A DNA stretch of 64,000 bases, from contig JBOEGO010000027.1 of the NCBI GenBank assembly GCA_050633465.1, positions 62,001 to 126,000 of the forward strand, in the 5' to 3' direction. Under the pieces are notes generated by a model. It did not search any database, was not told the DNA's origin, and saw only the letters and a list, made by a program, of their open reading frames with translations. Shown piece after piece: positions 17,096 to 25,098 of the stretch. This DNA comes from UBA3069 sp050633465 (GTDB taxonomy: Bacteria > Pseudomonadota > Alphaproteobacteria > Rhodobacterales > Rhodobacteraceae). A program made the translations under genes and the position numbers. Numbering within the stretch: position 1 is the first letter of the stretch; every line of letters begins with the position of its first letter.

Positions 17096-18576
17096 CAGCT
17101 TTGCTCCTCTAGCTCTTCAACCTCTTGGCCGGGTTGAATAATTCCGTAACGGTCCAGTTTCGCCCGCAGCCCCACGCGCGACAGGCCCAATTCGGCGGCG
17201 GCGCGGCTTTTGTTCCAGCGGTGGCGGGTCAGGACCTCGCGCAGGATCCGCATTTCGATCTGTTCGACGCGATCCTTTAGCCCGCCGTCACCGTCCAGCG
17301 CCAAATGGGCGGCGGCGTCATCGCTGCAATCGCCCTGCGGCGCCTGCAATATATGGCGCGAGATCAGTTCCGCCCCCAGCACAGGGTCCTGCGCCACGAT
17401 CAGCATCCGCGTGATTTCATTGGATAATTCGCGCATGTTTCCGGGCCAGTCGTAATTTTCCAGAAATTCGACAGCGGCAGGGGTGAAACCGTGCAGCGGC
17501 TTGCCGTGGCTGCCCGACAGTTCCGCCAGCATATGCTGCGCCAGCAGGGTGATATCACCCCGACGCCCGCGCAGCGGGGGCAGCGACAATTCGGTGGTGG
17601 ACAGCGCGTAATACAGATCACCGCGAAATTCGCCCGAGGCCGCCAGCGCGGGCAGGTCGCGGTGCGTGCCTGCGATCAGCCGCAGGTTGGTGGTGATGGT
17701 TTCATGGCCCCCCACGGGGGTAAATGCCCCATCCGCCAGCACCCGCAACAGCGCCATTTGCAGATCGGGCGCGGCGGCATCGACCCCGTTCAAAAACAGC
17801 GTGCCGCGATCGGCCTTTTGCATCAGGCCGATGCGGTTGGAATTGCCCGGCAGCACGCCACGTTTCGCGCCGAACAGTTCGATCATCGCCAGATCGGCGG
17901 GCAGGCCCGCAAGGTTGAGTTCGTGATAGGGTTTGTCAGAGCGCAACGAGCCATAGTGCATCGCCCGCGCCATCTGCGCCTTGCCGGTGCCGGATTCGCC
18001 CGACAGCAGCACCGGCACGTCAAAGCTGGCGTATTGGCGGGCCAGCGCCACGGTGGCGTTCATCGGGCTGTCGATATCGCGCAGGATGGTTTCAAACCCG
18101 TGCCCTTCGCGCAGGGCACGGCGGCGTTTTTCCAGCTGGGTTTCGGCGGTGGTGGTCAGCATCCGCATTTCCAGCGCCATACGTTCGTTTTCACGTGCAA
18201 GGCCGAACAGGCGGGCGGCGTTTTCTGCGGCCATCAGCAACTGGTCGGGGTGCCATGGTTTGGTCAGGAACTGGTAAATCCCCGCCTCGTTGATCGCCAG
18301 CGCCATATCCGCCGGATCGGTATATCCGGTGATGATGATGCGCACGGTTTCGGGCCAGCGTTCGCGCACCTCTGACAGGAATTCCACGCCGGTTTTGCCC
18401 GGCATTCGCTGGTCGCAGAAAATCACCTGCACCCAGTTGTCCGCCAGCACCTGCATGGCCGCGTCCGCCGATCCGGCGGTCAGGATGTCGAAATCATCCT
18501 CTAGCGCCATTTTCATCGCGGCAAGGGAGTGCGGTTCGTCGTCGACCAGCAGGATGGCGGGCAGGGCGGATGGCAT
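17095..18576 (-). CDS. hupR: Hydrogenase response regulator HupR (NtrC-like, degenerate AAA+)
   Basis: 493-residue response regulator. The receiver domain (about 6-120) has the acidic pair DD at 12-13, phospho-acceptor D55 in FCDQRMPG and K107. The central AAA+ domain (about 165-400) keeps Walker A GESGTGKA (193-200) but where NtrC proteins have GAFTGA it reads GVLPGN (240-245), and Walker B is TLFLNGV instead of TLFLDEI. A Fis-type helix-turn-helix lies at the C-terminus (WNKSRAAAELGLSRVGLRAKL). In R. capsulatus, HupR activates hupSL with the sigma-70-type polymerase and is inactivated by HupT phosphorylation; the lost motifs here fit that mode. It sits between hypB and hypC, overlapping each by one base. 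Confidence 0.95.
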   Translation of the reverse strand: MPSALPAILLVDDEPHSLAAMKMALEDDFDILTAGSADAAMQVLADNWVQVIFCDQRMPGKTGVEFLSEVRERWPETVRIIITGYTDPADMALAINEAGIYQFLTKPWHPDQLLMAAENAARLFGLARENERMALEMRMLTTTAETQLEKRRRALREGHGFETILRDIDSPMNATVALARQYASFDVPVLLSGESGTGKAQMARAMHYGSLRSDKPYHELNLAGLPADLAMIELFGAKRGVLPGNSNRIGLMQKADRGTLFLNGVDAAAPDLQMALLRVLADGAFTPVGGHETITTNLRLIAGTHRDLPALAASGEFRGDLYYALSTTELSLPPLRGRRGDITLLAQHMLAELSGSHGKPLHGFTPAAVEFLENYDWPGNMRELSNEITRMLIVAQDPVLGAELISRHILQAPQGDCSDDAAAHLALDGDGGLKDRVEQIEMRILREVLTRHRWNKSRAAAELGLSRVGLRAKLDRYGIIQPGQEVEELEEQS

Positions 18577-19472
18577 CAGACTGTGGCCTTTTTCGGGGTT
18601 TCATCGGATTTTTCCGACAGGCGGGCGGTGATCCAGTCCAGCCACGCCTGCATCCCCTCGCCGGTGCGGGCCGAGGCGCGGATGATCTCGATCCCGGGGT
18701 TCACGCGGCGCAGGTTTGCCTCGTATAGGTCCAGATCGACATCGCAATGCGGCGCCAGATCGACCTTGTTCAGGATCGCGATGCGGGCGGCGGTGAACAT
18801 ATCGGGGTATTTCAGGGGCTTATCCTCGCCTTCGGTCACGGACAGAATCGCGACCTTGGCGTCCTCGCCCAGATCAAAGGCGGCGGGGCAGACCAGATTG
18901 CCGACGTTTTCGATGAACAGGACCGATGCGGGTTTGATGCGCAACTCATCCATGGCATGGCCGACCATATGGCCATCCAGATGGCAGCCCTTGCCGGTGT
19001 TGACCTGCAATGCGGGGGCACCTGCGGCGCGGATGCGGTCGGCGTCATTGGTGGTTTGCTGGTCGCCCTCGATCACGGCCAGCGGCAGGTCGGGCATGCC
19101 TTCGCGCAGCATTTCGATCGTGGCGCAGAGCAGCGTGGTTTTCCCCGATCCGGGAGAGGAGACAAGGTTCAGCCCCAGCGCCCCAAGTGCGCGCAGCACG
19201 CGGCGGTTGCCGCTGGCATAGCTGTTGTTTTTCGACAGGATGTCGGTTTCGATTTCGATCAGGCGGGATTGCGACATGCCCGGCACCGAGGTGCCAGCGG
19301 CCCCCGTGCCATAGTGCAGATCGCCCTGCGGGCCGTGGTGGTGGTCATGGTGGTGATGGTCGCCGTGGGCGTGATGGTCGCCCTGGGCATGATCATGGGA
19401 ATGGTCATGCGCGTGGGAATGGCCCTCCTTGCCTTCGATCACTGCACCGGAACATCCGCAAACTGTACACAT
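18576..19472 (-). CDS. hypB: Hydrogenase nickel-insertion GTPase HypB
   Basis: 298-residue SIMIBI GTPase that delivers nickel to the large subunit with HypA. It starts with the metal motif MCTVCGCSG. It then has a histidine-rich segment (residues 18-46 contain 16 His) likely to store nickel, and a GTPase domain with P-loop SSPGSGKTTLL (105-115). Later words IENVGNLVCPAAFDLGED and ILNKVDLAP give switch and guanine-specificity elements. The His-rich insert makes this the storage-type HypB of rhizobia and purple bacteria. Overlaps by one base with hypA and hupR. Confidence 0.97.
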   Translation of the reverse strand: MCTVCGCSGAVIEGKEGHSHAHDHSHDHAQGDHHAHGDHHHHDHHHGPQGDLHYGTGAAGTSVPGMSQSRLIEIETDILSKNNSYASGNRRVLRALGALGLNLVSSPGSGKTTLLCATIEMLREGMPDLPLAVIEGDQQTTNDADRIRAAGAPALQVNTGKGCHLDGHMVGHAMDELRIKPASVLFIENVGNLVCPAAFDLGEDAKVAILSVTEGEDKPLKYPDMFTAARIAILNKVDLAPHCDVDLDLYEANLRRVNPGIEIIRASARTGEGMQAWLDWITARLSEKSDETPKKATV

Positions 19473-19813
19473 TATTGCACCTCCATATCTTTGATCCGCA
19501 TTTCATCGCCGCCCATCGGCATCAGCTTGCCGCCGCCGCATTCGGGGCAGGGGTCCAGCCGTTGATCTATTTCCACCTCGACCATGCAGTCATAGCACAT
19601 GGCGCGCCCGGGCAGGTCCAGCATGATCAGCTGCGCCCCTTCGGCGGGCGAGCCGCGCATCACCACATCAAAGGCAAAGGCAAGCGCGTCTTTTTCCACC
19701 CCGGCAAAGCGGCCGATTTCGACGCGCAGGGATTTCAGCCGGTCAAACCCGTGCTGGCGGGCCTGATCCTGAACGATGCTGCGGATGCCTTCGCAGAGGG
19801 ACATTTCATGCAT
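19472..19813 (-). CDS. hypA: Hydrogenase nickel chaperone HypA
   Basis: 113-residue nickel/zinc protein that works with HypB. The start at 19813 gives the family N-terminus MHEMSL, whose His2 binds nickel. The zinc site is CYDC (C73, C76) plus CPEC (C89, C92). A longer in-frame reading exists upstream but would bury the nickel-binding N-terminus. The start overlaps the end of hupK by 8 bases. Confidence 0.95.
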   Translation of the reverse strand: MHEMSLCEGIRSIVQDQARQHGFDRLKSLRVEIGRFAGVEKDALAFAFDVVMRGSPAEGAQLIMLDLPGRAMCYDCMVEVEIDQRLDPCPECGGGKLMPMGGDEMRIKDMEVQ

Positions 19814-20708
19814 GTTGCGCATCCTTGATGGTGACGGGAAGACAGGGGTCAAGGATAGCCACGACCAGCCCCGCAAGCGAGGCTTTTTGCGCCGGAAGGC
19901 TGGACAGGGATTGCTGCAATGCGCCGTTGGGGGCCAGCATGTGGTCGGTCGGGGTGATGCGGTCGAACCCTGTGATCAGCCCGTTTTGCGCGCTGGCGCG
20001 GATGGCATACTGGCCGCGTGCGGCGGGGGCGATGCCGGTGCCGTCGGCCAGGCGTTGGGGCGCGGGCAACACGCCCACGCGCGCCGCGTCCAGATCCAGC
20101 AGACAGGCGAATGCATGCCAGAGCGGCCCATGGCCATGGGTCCGGGCAATCAGGCGCATCAGCGGATTTCCGGCATGGCGTGCGGCGACAGAATTATCGC
20201 AAGCCGTTGTTATCATGGCCTGATCGGGCAGGATGGCGCGCAGGTTTGTTGCCGCCTCGCCCATGTTGAAACGGTCCCTGATCGCGCCCAGAACGGAGGC
20301 CAGACCCGCGCCGCTGTCCAGCCAATGCGCCAGCGTATCGGGGGTGGGGGCGGCTGCGCCAAACAGGTGTGTGCTGGTCAGCCCTGCGGGTTTGTCCCAG
20401 CCCGCGGGCAGCGCACGGGGCGGCAGGCCCAACAGGTCGGGCCATGTGATATAGAATTTCAACAGATGTTCGCGCAGCACCTCGCGGCGCAGCGGTTCGC
20501 GGGGCGCGGCGGGCAGGCCCAGCGACAGGCGCAGCGCGCTGTCCTGCGCTGTGCCGCACAGGTTGAAAATACGCGGCAACAGCGTCAGCACGTCATCCAC
20601 CGGTTTGCCAAGGCACAGTGCCGCCAGCGGCAGCGGCGCGGGCGGGGTGATTTGCGGTATCAGCCGCCCGCCGGATTGGTGCATTGTGATGGTGATGGCC
20701 TGTTGCAT
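19806..20708 (-). CDS. hupK: Hydrogenase assembly protein HupK
   Basis: 300-residue accessory protein recognisable by its position and weak likeness to a hydrogenase large subunit. The C-terminus has LDPCLP, like the DPCxxC metal-binding end of HupL but with one cysteine lost. The N-terminal cysteine pair is likewise reduced to NLCGTAQDS. In rhizobia and R. capsulatus, HupK is thought to act as a scaffold when the metal centre is built. This is a fast-evolving protein, so the call rests largely on gene order (hupJ-hupK-hypA). Confidence 0.85.
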   Translation of the reverse strand: MQQAITITMHQSGGRLIPQITPPAPLPLAALCLGKPVDDVLTLLPRIFNLCGTAQDSALRLSLGLPAAPREPLRREVLREHLLKFYITWPDLLGLPPRALPAGWDKPAGLTSTHLFGAAAPTPDTLAHWLDSGAGLASVLGAIRDRFNMGEAATNLRAILPDQAMITTACDNSVAARHAGNPLMRLIARTHGHGPLWHAFACLLDLDAARVGVLPAPQRLADGTGIAPAARGQYAIRASAQNGLITGFDRITPTDHMLAPNGALQQSLSSLPAQKASLAGLVVAILDPCLPVTIKDAQHA

Positions 20709-20712
20709 GGGG

Positions 20713-21549
20713 TCAGCTTTCGGCCTGTTCTGCTGTGGTTTCGGGAGTCGCGGCCAGCCCTGCGGTCAATACGGCGCGGCGGGTCGGGGCGGTGTCCAGT
20801 TTGGGGGCGTCATCATCTTTGGCTTGCGCGGCCAGTTCGGCGGCCCTGATGCTGGCCAATTCGGTTTCGCGTGTGCTGCGGATATCGGCGGCGCGGTCGG
20901 TTTCTTCGATATTTTCGGCATCAAACAGGGCGACCAGCAGTTCGCGCGCCACCTCTTTGGCCTGCATCTGGCTGGAAAAATCACCCATCGGGGAAAACAG
21001 CGAACACGCCTTATAGCCGCCGACCATTTCGCGCACATTGTGGATAAATTCATAGACGCCCGAGGGGAAACCGATGTCTTCTTTGGCGCCCGATTTCAGT
21101 TCGGACCAATCCAGATCATCGGTGGGCAGCAGCACCAGATTCATGAACCAAGGTGAAATAAGCACGCCAAGGTATTGGCCGTTGTAGGGTTTAAATCCCA
21201 CCGCTTCGACGTGCAGCCCCTTGTTGATGATCGGCACATCGCGCATTTTGCTGTTATAGATTTCTTTGAAATCGGCGACCAATGCGTGGACTTTATCCGC
21301 GATCACGGCGGCGGTGCGGATCGCGTCCGAACCGGGGTCCTCCAGCACCATGAACTGTTCCTTGGGCGCGTCGCAATTGGGGCATCCCCAGTCATCAGGC
21401 AGGTCGCTAAAGGCGGTGCCGGGCAGGACCTGACGGAAATCATCGCCATCGGCGGGGTCATAGGGTGTCCAGCAGATTTTGCATTCCATGATGGCCTGCG
21501 CGCTGATTTTATCGGATGCGCCCAGAAACGAACCCTCGAAACCGCTCAT
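20713..21549 (-). CDS. hupJ: Rubredoxin-HupJ fusion, hydrogenase assembly protein
   Basis: 278-residue two-part protein. Residues 21-70 are a rubredoxin (C23, C26, C56, C59 in MECKICWTPYDP and DDWGCPNCDAP) and correspond to the separate HupI of rhizobia. Residues about 75-210 match HupJ/HybE-type chaperones (VPIINKGLHVEAVGF, ISPWFMNLVLLP). The remaining tail of about 70 residues is charged and alanine-rich, probably disordered. These proteins are thought to protect or assemble the small-subunit iron-sulfur clusters, particularly under air. R. capsulatus also lacks a separate hupI in its hupFGHJK order. The start overlaps the hupH stop. Confidence 0.9.
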   Translation of the reverse strand: MSGFEGSFLGASDKISAQAIMECKICWTPYDPADGDDFRQVLPGTAFSDLPDDWGCPNCDAPKEQFMVLEDPGSDAIRTAAVIADKVHALVADFKEIYNSKMRDVPIINKGLHVEAVGFKPYNGQYLGVLISPWFMNLVLLPTDDLDWSELKSGAKEDIGFPSGVYEFIHNVREMVGGYKACSLFSPMGDFSSQMQAKEVARELLVALFDAENIEETDRAADIRSTRETELASIRAAELAAQAKDDDAPKLDTAPTRRAVLTAGLAATPETTAEQAES

Positions 21550-22382
21550 CGGATCGCCTCCAGCACTTCGATCAGGCGTTCGCCGCTGTCGGTCAGATCC
21601 TCGGTGGCGGCGATGGCGACCTCGGGCATGTTCGTCACCTCGAAGGTGTCCAAAATCAGCGTATCCATCGAATTGAAAAACTGCACCCGCCAGACGTGGG
21701 GCAGGGCGGTGGCGGTGATGCGGCAGTTGCCGTAACCACGCGACAGGATGGTGACGGCGCCGGTGCCCAATGCCTCGTCCAGCCAGATCAGGTCTTCTTC
21801 GGTGTGGGGCAGCAGGGTCAGGTTGACCACGTGCAATTCGGGGTTGGTGGCAAATTGCCCCGATTTATCAACAAGTTCTGCCAGAAGCGCAGGGGCGTTG
21901 ACCACGCCCGGTTTCCATTCTGCGGCATCCAGTTTGGCCGCACGCTGGGGGGTAAATGCGCGGTCCATGGATGCGCCGGGCACCTGCGCCACCTCGATTT
22001 TGTCAACGCCGGCACCGGCCAGCACCCAGATGCCTGCGAAGACGCTTTCTTGCACCATCAGCGCGGGCACGCCGCGCAGTTTCATCGACACCTCGCCCTG
22101 GCCCATGGTTTCGGCCAGCAGGGCGCGGGATCGCGCCCCCATGTCCGACAGGTCGAATTCGGCGCGCTCGCCGGTCTGGGCGCAGATCGAACAGGCGCGG
22201 GCGATGTCGTTCAGCGTGGCCAATGCAGGCGCAACCGAGGCCGGATCGTCGATATCGGGCAGGTGGGGCGAATAGGTGCGCATGCCCGATGGCATCGGCA
22301 TGAAGGCCAGCTCTTCACCGTCTTCTTCGGGTTGTGATCCGGGGCCGAAACCCTGCGGTGGCATTTGGAAACCTGAAACCAT
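21546..22382 (-). CDS. hupH: Hydrogenase accessory protein HupH (HyaF family)
   Basis: 278-residue protein of the HupH/HyaF family, needed for processing of the hydrogenase, probably on the small-subunit or large-subunit assembly path; the exact job is not settled. Family-like stretches include ALMVQESVFAGIWVL and LLSRGYGNCRITATAL-type sequence near the C-terminus (the actual word is ILSRGYGNCRITATALPHVW). The start has GACAGGAG upstream. Its stop overlaps the hupJ start by 4 bases. Confidence 0.92.
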   Translation of the reverse strand: MVSGFQMPPQGFGPGSQPEEDGEELAFMPMPSGMRTYSPHLPDIDDPASVAPALATLNDIARACSICAQTGERAEFDLSDMGARSRALLAETMGQGEVSMKLRGVPALMVQESVFAGIWVLAGAGVDKIEVAQVPGASMDRAFTPQRAAKLDAAEWKPGVVNAPALLAELVDKSGQFATNPELHVVNLTLLPHTEEDLIWLDEALGTGAVTILSRGYGNCRITATALPHVWRVQFFNSMDTLILDTFEVTNMPEVAIAATEDLTDSGERLIEVLEAIR

Positions 22383-22430
22383 GGCGGTTGACTCCTGTCG
22401 TGAAATTACGGTGTGGCAAGGCCGGGGTTA

Positions 22431-22862
22431 TTATTGTGTGGCAAGGCCAAGGATATGGGTCAAACGGCCCACGTAATCGTCCCAGTCGCGCACCTTTTCG
22501 ACCGATCCAAGGTGGCGGAACTGCCCCTCGCGGCCCTGAAAGAACAGCAGGCCGGGGGTTTTGAGGGCGCGAAATGTCTGGCGCACGGTGGCTTCGATTG
22601 TGTCGTCGATCACGGCGCAGTCGAACACATGCTGAAAGGTCATGCGCAGTTCCGGCAGGATCACCGCGGCATCGGCGGTTTCCAGATTGCGTTTGGGATC
22701 GCCCGGCACGAACAGGCAATGACAGCCGTCGCGCGACACGTATTCCTCGACCGCTTCCATGCTGTCCAGCAGGGGATATTGCATTTCATCGGTCAAACGC
22801 TGGATCAGCGGGTGCCGGGATGACGGGCGCGTATCGGCCACGGGCATGGTGAAGGTGCTCAT
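22431..22862 (-). CDS. hupG: Hydrogenase accessory protein HupG (HyaE family)
   Basis: 143-residue thioredoxin-fold protein of the HupG/HyaE family. It lacks the CxxC active site and is thought to act as a chaperone for the Tat-exported small subunit. The core CLFVPGDPKRNLETADAAVI followed by a strand with F-F-Q-G-R-E fits HyaE. Placed between hupF and hupH with gaps of 6 and 48 bases. Confidence 0.9.
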   Translation of the reverse strand: MSTFTMPVADTRPSSRHPLIQRLTDEMQYPLLDSMEAVEEYVSRDGCHCLFVPGDPKRNLETADAAVILPELRMTFQHVFDCAVIDDTIEATVRQTFRALKTPGLLFFQGREGQFRHLGSVEKVRDWDDYVGRLTHILGLATQ

Positions 22863-22868
22863 TCGGGG

Positions 22869-23189
22869 TTATCCTTTGGTCTGGCCCGCATCCAGCGCGG
22901 CCTGAAGATGGGCGGGCAGGCGGGGGCCTGTTTCCTCTAGGTCGGCAAAGGCGCTGCCCAGATCGCCGCCCTGCATCAGTGATTGCAGCCCGTTCAGGGC
23001 GGCGGTGATTTGCGCGGCGCGGGTGGCGTCGATGATTTCGCGGGCCGCGCCCAGAAAGGTCAGCACCCAGTCGCCCGCCTGCACATCGGGGGTAAGGCTG
23101 AGATCAACCAGCGACGGCCCGTGATCGCCCTGCGCCTGACCGGCGATGCCATCCACCGCCGTGATCAGCATCGGCACGCCAAGGCACAT
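22869..23189 (-). CDS. hupF: Hydrogenase chaperone HupF (HypC paralogue)
   Basis: 106-residue HypC-like protein beginning MCLGVPMLI, with the conserved cysteine at position 2. In Rhizobium leguminosarum the HupF paralogue protects the HupL metal centre under oxygen. Its presence beside the generic hypC suits an aerobically made enzyme. It overlaps the hupD stop by one base. Confidence 0.93.
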   Translation of the reverse strand: MCLGVPMLITAVDGIAGQAQGDHGPSLVDLSLTPDVQAGDWVLTFLGAAREIIDATRAAQITAALNGLQSLMQGGDLGSAFADLEETGPRLPAHLQAALDAGQTKG

Positions 23190-23797
23190 TACGCATCACC
23201 CGGCATGAAACGGTCATCGCCGATGCGGCAGGCCTCTGATTCCGACGGGCGGCCCGATTCATAGGCATCGCGCCGGATCGAGGCATCGGCCAGATCGTCG
23301 GTGATGGTGCGGCCCCTTGTGGCGGGGATGCCCCAATCGGCCAGTTGTTTCAGGGCGACCTGTATCGCGGGGGAGATTTGCGCCGCCACCCTATCGCGCA
23401 GCCCGCCGCCGTAATCCTCGAGTTCGACAGGTTGCACGCCGATCAGCAACAGATCATCCGGGCAATAGCCCATCAATTGCGAGGTCGCGATGACATCCTG
23501 AAATCCGGTCTGGTGCAGCGACATCTTTTTCGCGCCCATAAAGGCGGGCACATTGTCGTCGCGCACGATTTTCATGCTGCCGGGGGTCAGCCCGTAATCG
23601 ACGGCATCAAACACGATCAGCGCATCGGCCTGTTCCAGAAAGGGCAGCAGGTATAGCCCCTGCGTGCCGCCATCCAGCAGTTTCACATTGTCGGGAAAGG
23701 CGTATTGATCGGCCATGACTTCGACGCAACGCACGCCGAAACCCTCGTCCGCCCATAGCACATTACCGATACCCAAAACGAGGACGCGCTTGCTCAT
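23189..23797 (-). CDS. hupD: Hydrogenase maturation endopeptidase HupD
   Basis: 202-residue nickel-sensing protease that removes the C-terminal tail of HupL once nickel is inserted. The three predicted nickel ligands of the HybD family are in place: E18 in GNVLWADEGFG, D64 in VFDAVDYG and H95 in SLHQTGFQD. GTQGLYLL (45-52) also matches. The start follows GAGGGGAGGAAACAGGG. A terminator and a 310-base gap separate it from hupC, so it probably has its own promoter. Confidence 0.95.
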   Translation of the reverse strand: MSKRVLVLGIGNVLWADEGFGVRCVEVMADQYAFPDNVKLLDGGTQGLYLLPFLEQADALIVFDAVDYGLTPGSMKIVRDDNVPAFMGAKKMSLHQTGFQDVIATSQLMGYCPDDLLLIGVQPVELEDYGGGLRDRVAAQISPAIQVALKQLADWGIPATRGRTITDDLADASIRRDAYESGRPSESEACRIGDDRFMPGDA

Positions 23798-23879
23798 CCC
23801 TGTTTCCTCCCCTCTGTCTGGCTGGCCGGTTTTGTCCGGCGCTGCTGGTCTTGCGGCTTTCTGTGCCGCCTATGAGGTG

Positions 23880-23910
23880 ATCATAAGGTTTTCACCTGTG
23901 CGGGTTCCAA
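23880..23910 (-). promoter_or_regulatory. Possible promoter of hupD
   Basis: The 310-base gap 23798-24107 contains no gene. Read on the minus strand it has TTGGAA (23905-23910) and TATGAT (23880-23885) 19 bases apart, about 83 bases upstream of hupD. The spacing is longer than ideal, so this is only a candidate sigma-70-type promoter. Confidence 0.3.
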
Positions 23911-24049
23911 GAAAAAGGTGATTTTGCCGCATCTATTGAATTGGTCATAAAATAAGAGGGTTCGGGCGATTTCGCGCCGGATTCTATGTGGAGCAGTGGT
24001 AACCAGCTTTCCATATTTGTGTGAAATTGGGAATCTATACTTTCATCGC

Positions 24050-24077
24050 AAAAGGGGCGGACCTTGCGGCCCGCCCC
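24050..24077 (-). terminator. Rho-independent terminator after hupC
   Basis: On the minus strand GGGGCGG (24071-24077) pairs with CCGCCCC (24054-24060), with a T4 run after it (24050-24053). It lies 30 bases past the hupC stop and would end or attenuate the hupSLC message. Confidence 0.7.
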
Positions 24078-24107
24078 GGATATTGGAAACTGTTGAATCA
24101 GATCCGG

Positions 24108-24854
24108 TTAATCGGGGTCGTCATCCTTGAACGTGCGGTGGCCGGAAATCATCGTGGATACGATGGATTGGCGCGACATGATGTCCTCGCGGATGGCGAC
24201 ATAGATGTGGATGATCATAAAGACCACGATGAACCACATGCCCAGATGGTGCAGGGTGTGCAGGCGCTGCGAATTCAAGGTGATGCCATGGACCCAACCA
24301 AACAGCAGGTCGTAAAAACTGCCCTGACCCGCGCCTTCGGCATATAGGGCCATGCCGGTGATGATCATGAACAACACACCAACGGTGATGAACATGAACA
24401 TCGCCAGCTGCGCCAGCGGGTTATGCCCCACATATTTTTTCGGCTTTTTTTCCAGAAACAGATACCAGCGGATTTCGAACAGGATTTCGCGCCACCATGT
24501 GCCGTTCAGGATCGGCAGGTAAAACATTTGCCGCGCATGGTGGTTGCCCACAATCGCCCAATACATCCGCCCCGCAAAACCCACGGTCAGGATCATGCCC
24601 GCCGCGAAATGTGCAAACCGGATATAGCCGAAAAAGAAGTGGTCCGATGCCTCGCCCACGCCCAATGTGGGCAGGGGCGAGCCGATGAAATAGCCCGTGA
24701 TACAGAGCACCAGAATAGCGGCCGCATTGACCCAGTGCCAGATGCGCACGGGTGCCTCGTAGACATAGACGCTGGTCTGGCGCGATGCCGTTGCCAGATC
24801 TTCGGCATCGGCATGGGCGCCCTTTAGCGCGGAATTTTGGGTGGTGTCGCTCAT
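24108..24854 (-). CDS. hupC: Hydrogenase b-type cytochrome subunit
   Basis: 248-residue integral membrane dihaem cytochrome b. It anchors the HupSL dimer to the periplasmic side of the membrane and passes electrons to quinone. Four membrane helices are visible, starting at IWHWVNAAAILVLCITGYFIG, with haem-ligand histidines in RIWHW, FAHFAAG and near the C-terminus HTLHHLGMWF...MIIHIYVA. The closing segment YVAIREDIMSRQSIVSTMISG is the standard end of this family. It follows the 71-residue ORF by 11 bases. Confidence 0.96.
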   Translation of the reverse strand: MSDTTQNSALKGAHADAEDLATASRQTSVYVYEAPVRIWHWVNAAAILVLCITGYFIGSPLPTLGVGEASDHFFFGYIRFAHFAAGMILTVGFAGRMYWAIVGNHHARQMFYLPILNGTWWREILFEIRWYLFLEKKPKKYVGHNPLAQLAMFMFITVGVLFMIITGMALYAEGAGQGSFYDLLFGWVHGITLNSQRLHTLHHLGMWFIVVFMIIHIYVAIREDIMSRQSIVSTMISGHRTFKDDDPD

Positions 24855-24865
24855 GACGCCCTCCC

Positions 24866-25081
24866 TTAATTCCGGCTGGAGATCAGGCGGCGCAGCGCAC
24901 GGCGCGGGCGGGGCAGGCGCAGCAATGCCACGGCCACCAGTGCCAGAATGATCACGATGGCATGATCGGGCTGCGTCAGCCAGTGGAATGCGCCTGATTG
25001 CTGCGCCTCGGCGTGGCCGCTATGGGCCAGCGCCGGTGCTGTGGTTGCGATCAATGCAAGGGGTGATGCGATTGTTTTCAT
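24866..25081 (-). CDS. Small exported membrane protein between hupL and hupC
   Basis: 71-residue protein. A signal peptide (MKTIASPLALIATTAPALA) leads to AHSGH, then HWLTQPDHAIVIILALVAVALL, one membrane helix and a short arginine-rich cytoplasmic end. It has a strong ribosome site (AAGGGAGGA), 17 bases after hupL and 11 before hupC, so it is surely translated. The words AHSGH and H-x2-T-x2-D-H recall the start of HupE/UreJ nickel permeases (AHxGH...GxDHxLAM), but the remaining helices are absent. It may be a relic or a small subunit of the anchor. I do not know a described gene of this kind. Confidence 0.8.
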   Translation of the reverse strand: MKTIASPLALIATTAPALAHSGHAEAQQSGAFHWLTQPDHAIVIILALVAVALLRLPRPRRALRRLISSRN

Positions 25082-25098
25082 TGGTTTATTTTCCTCCC

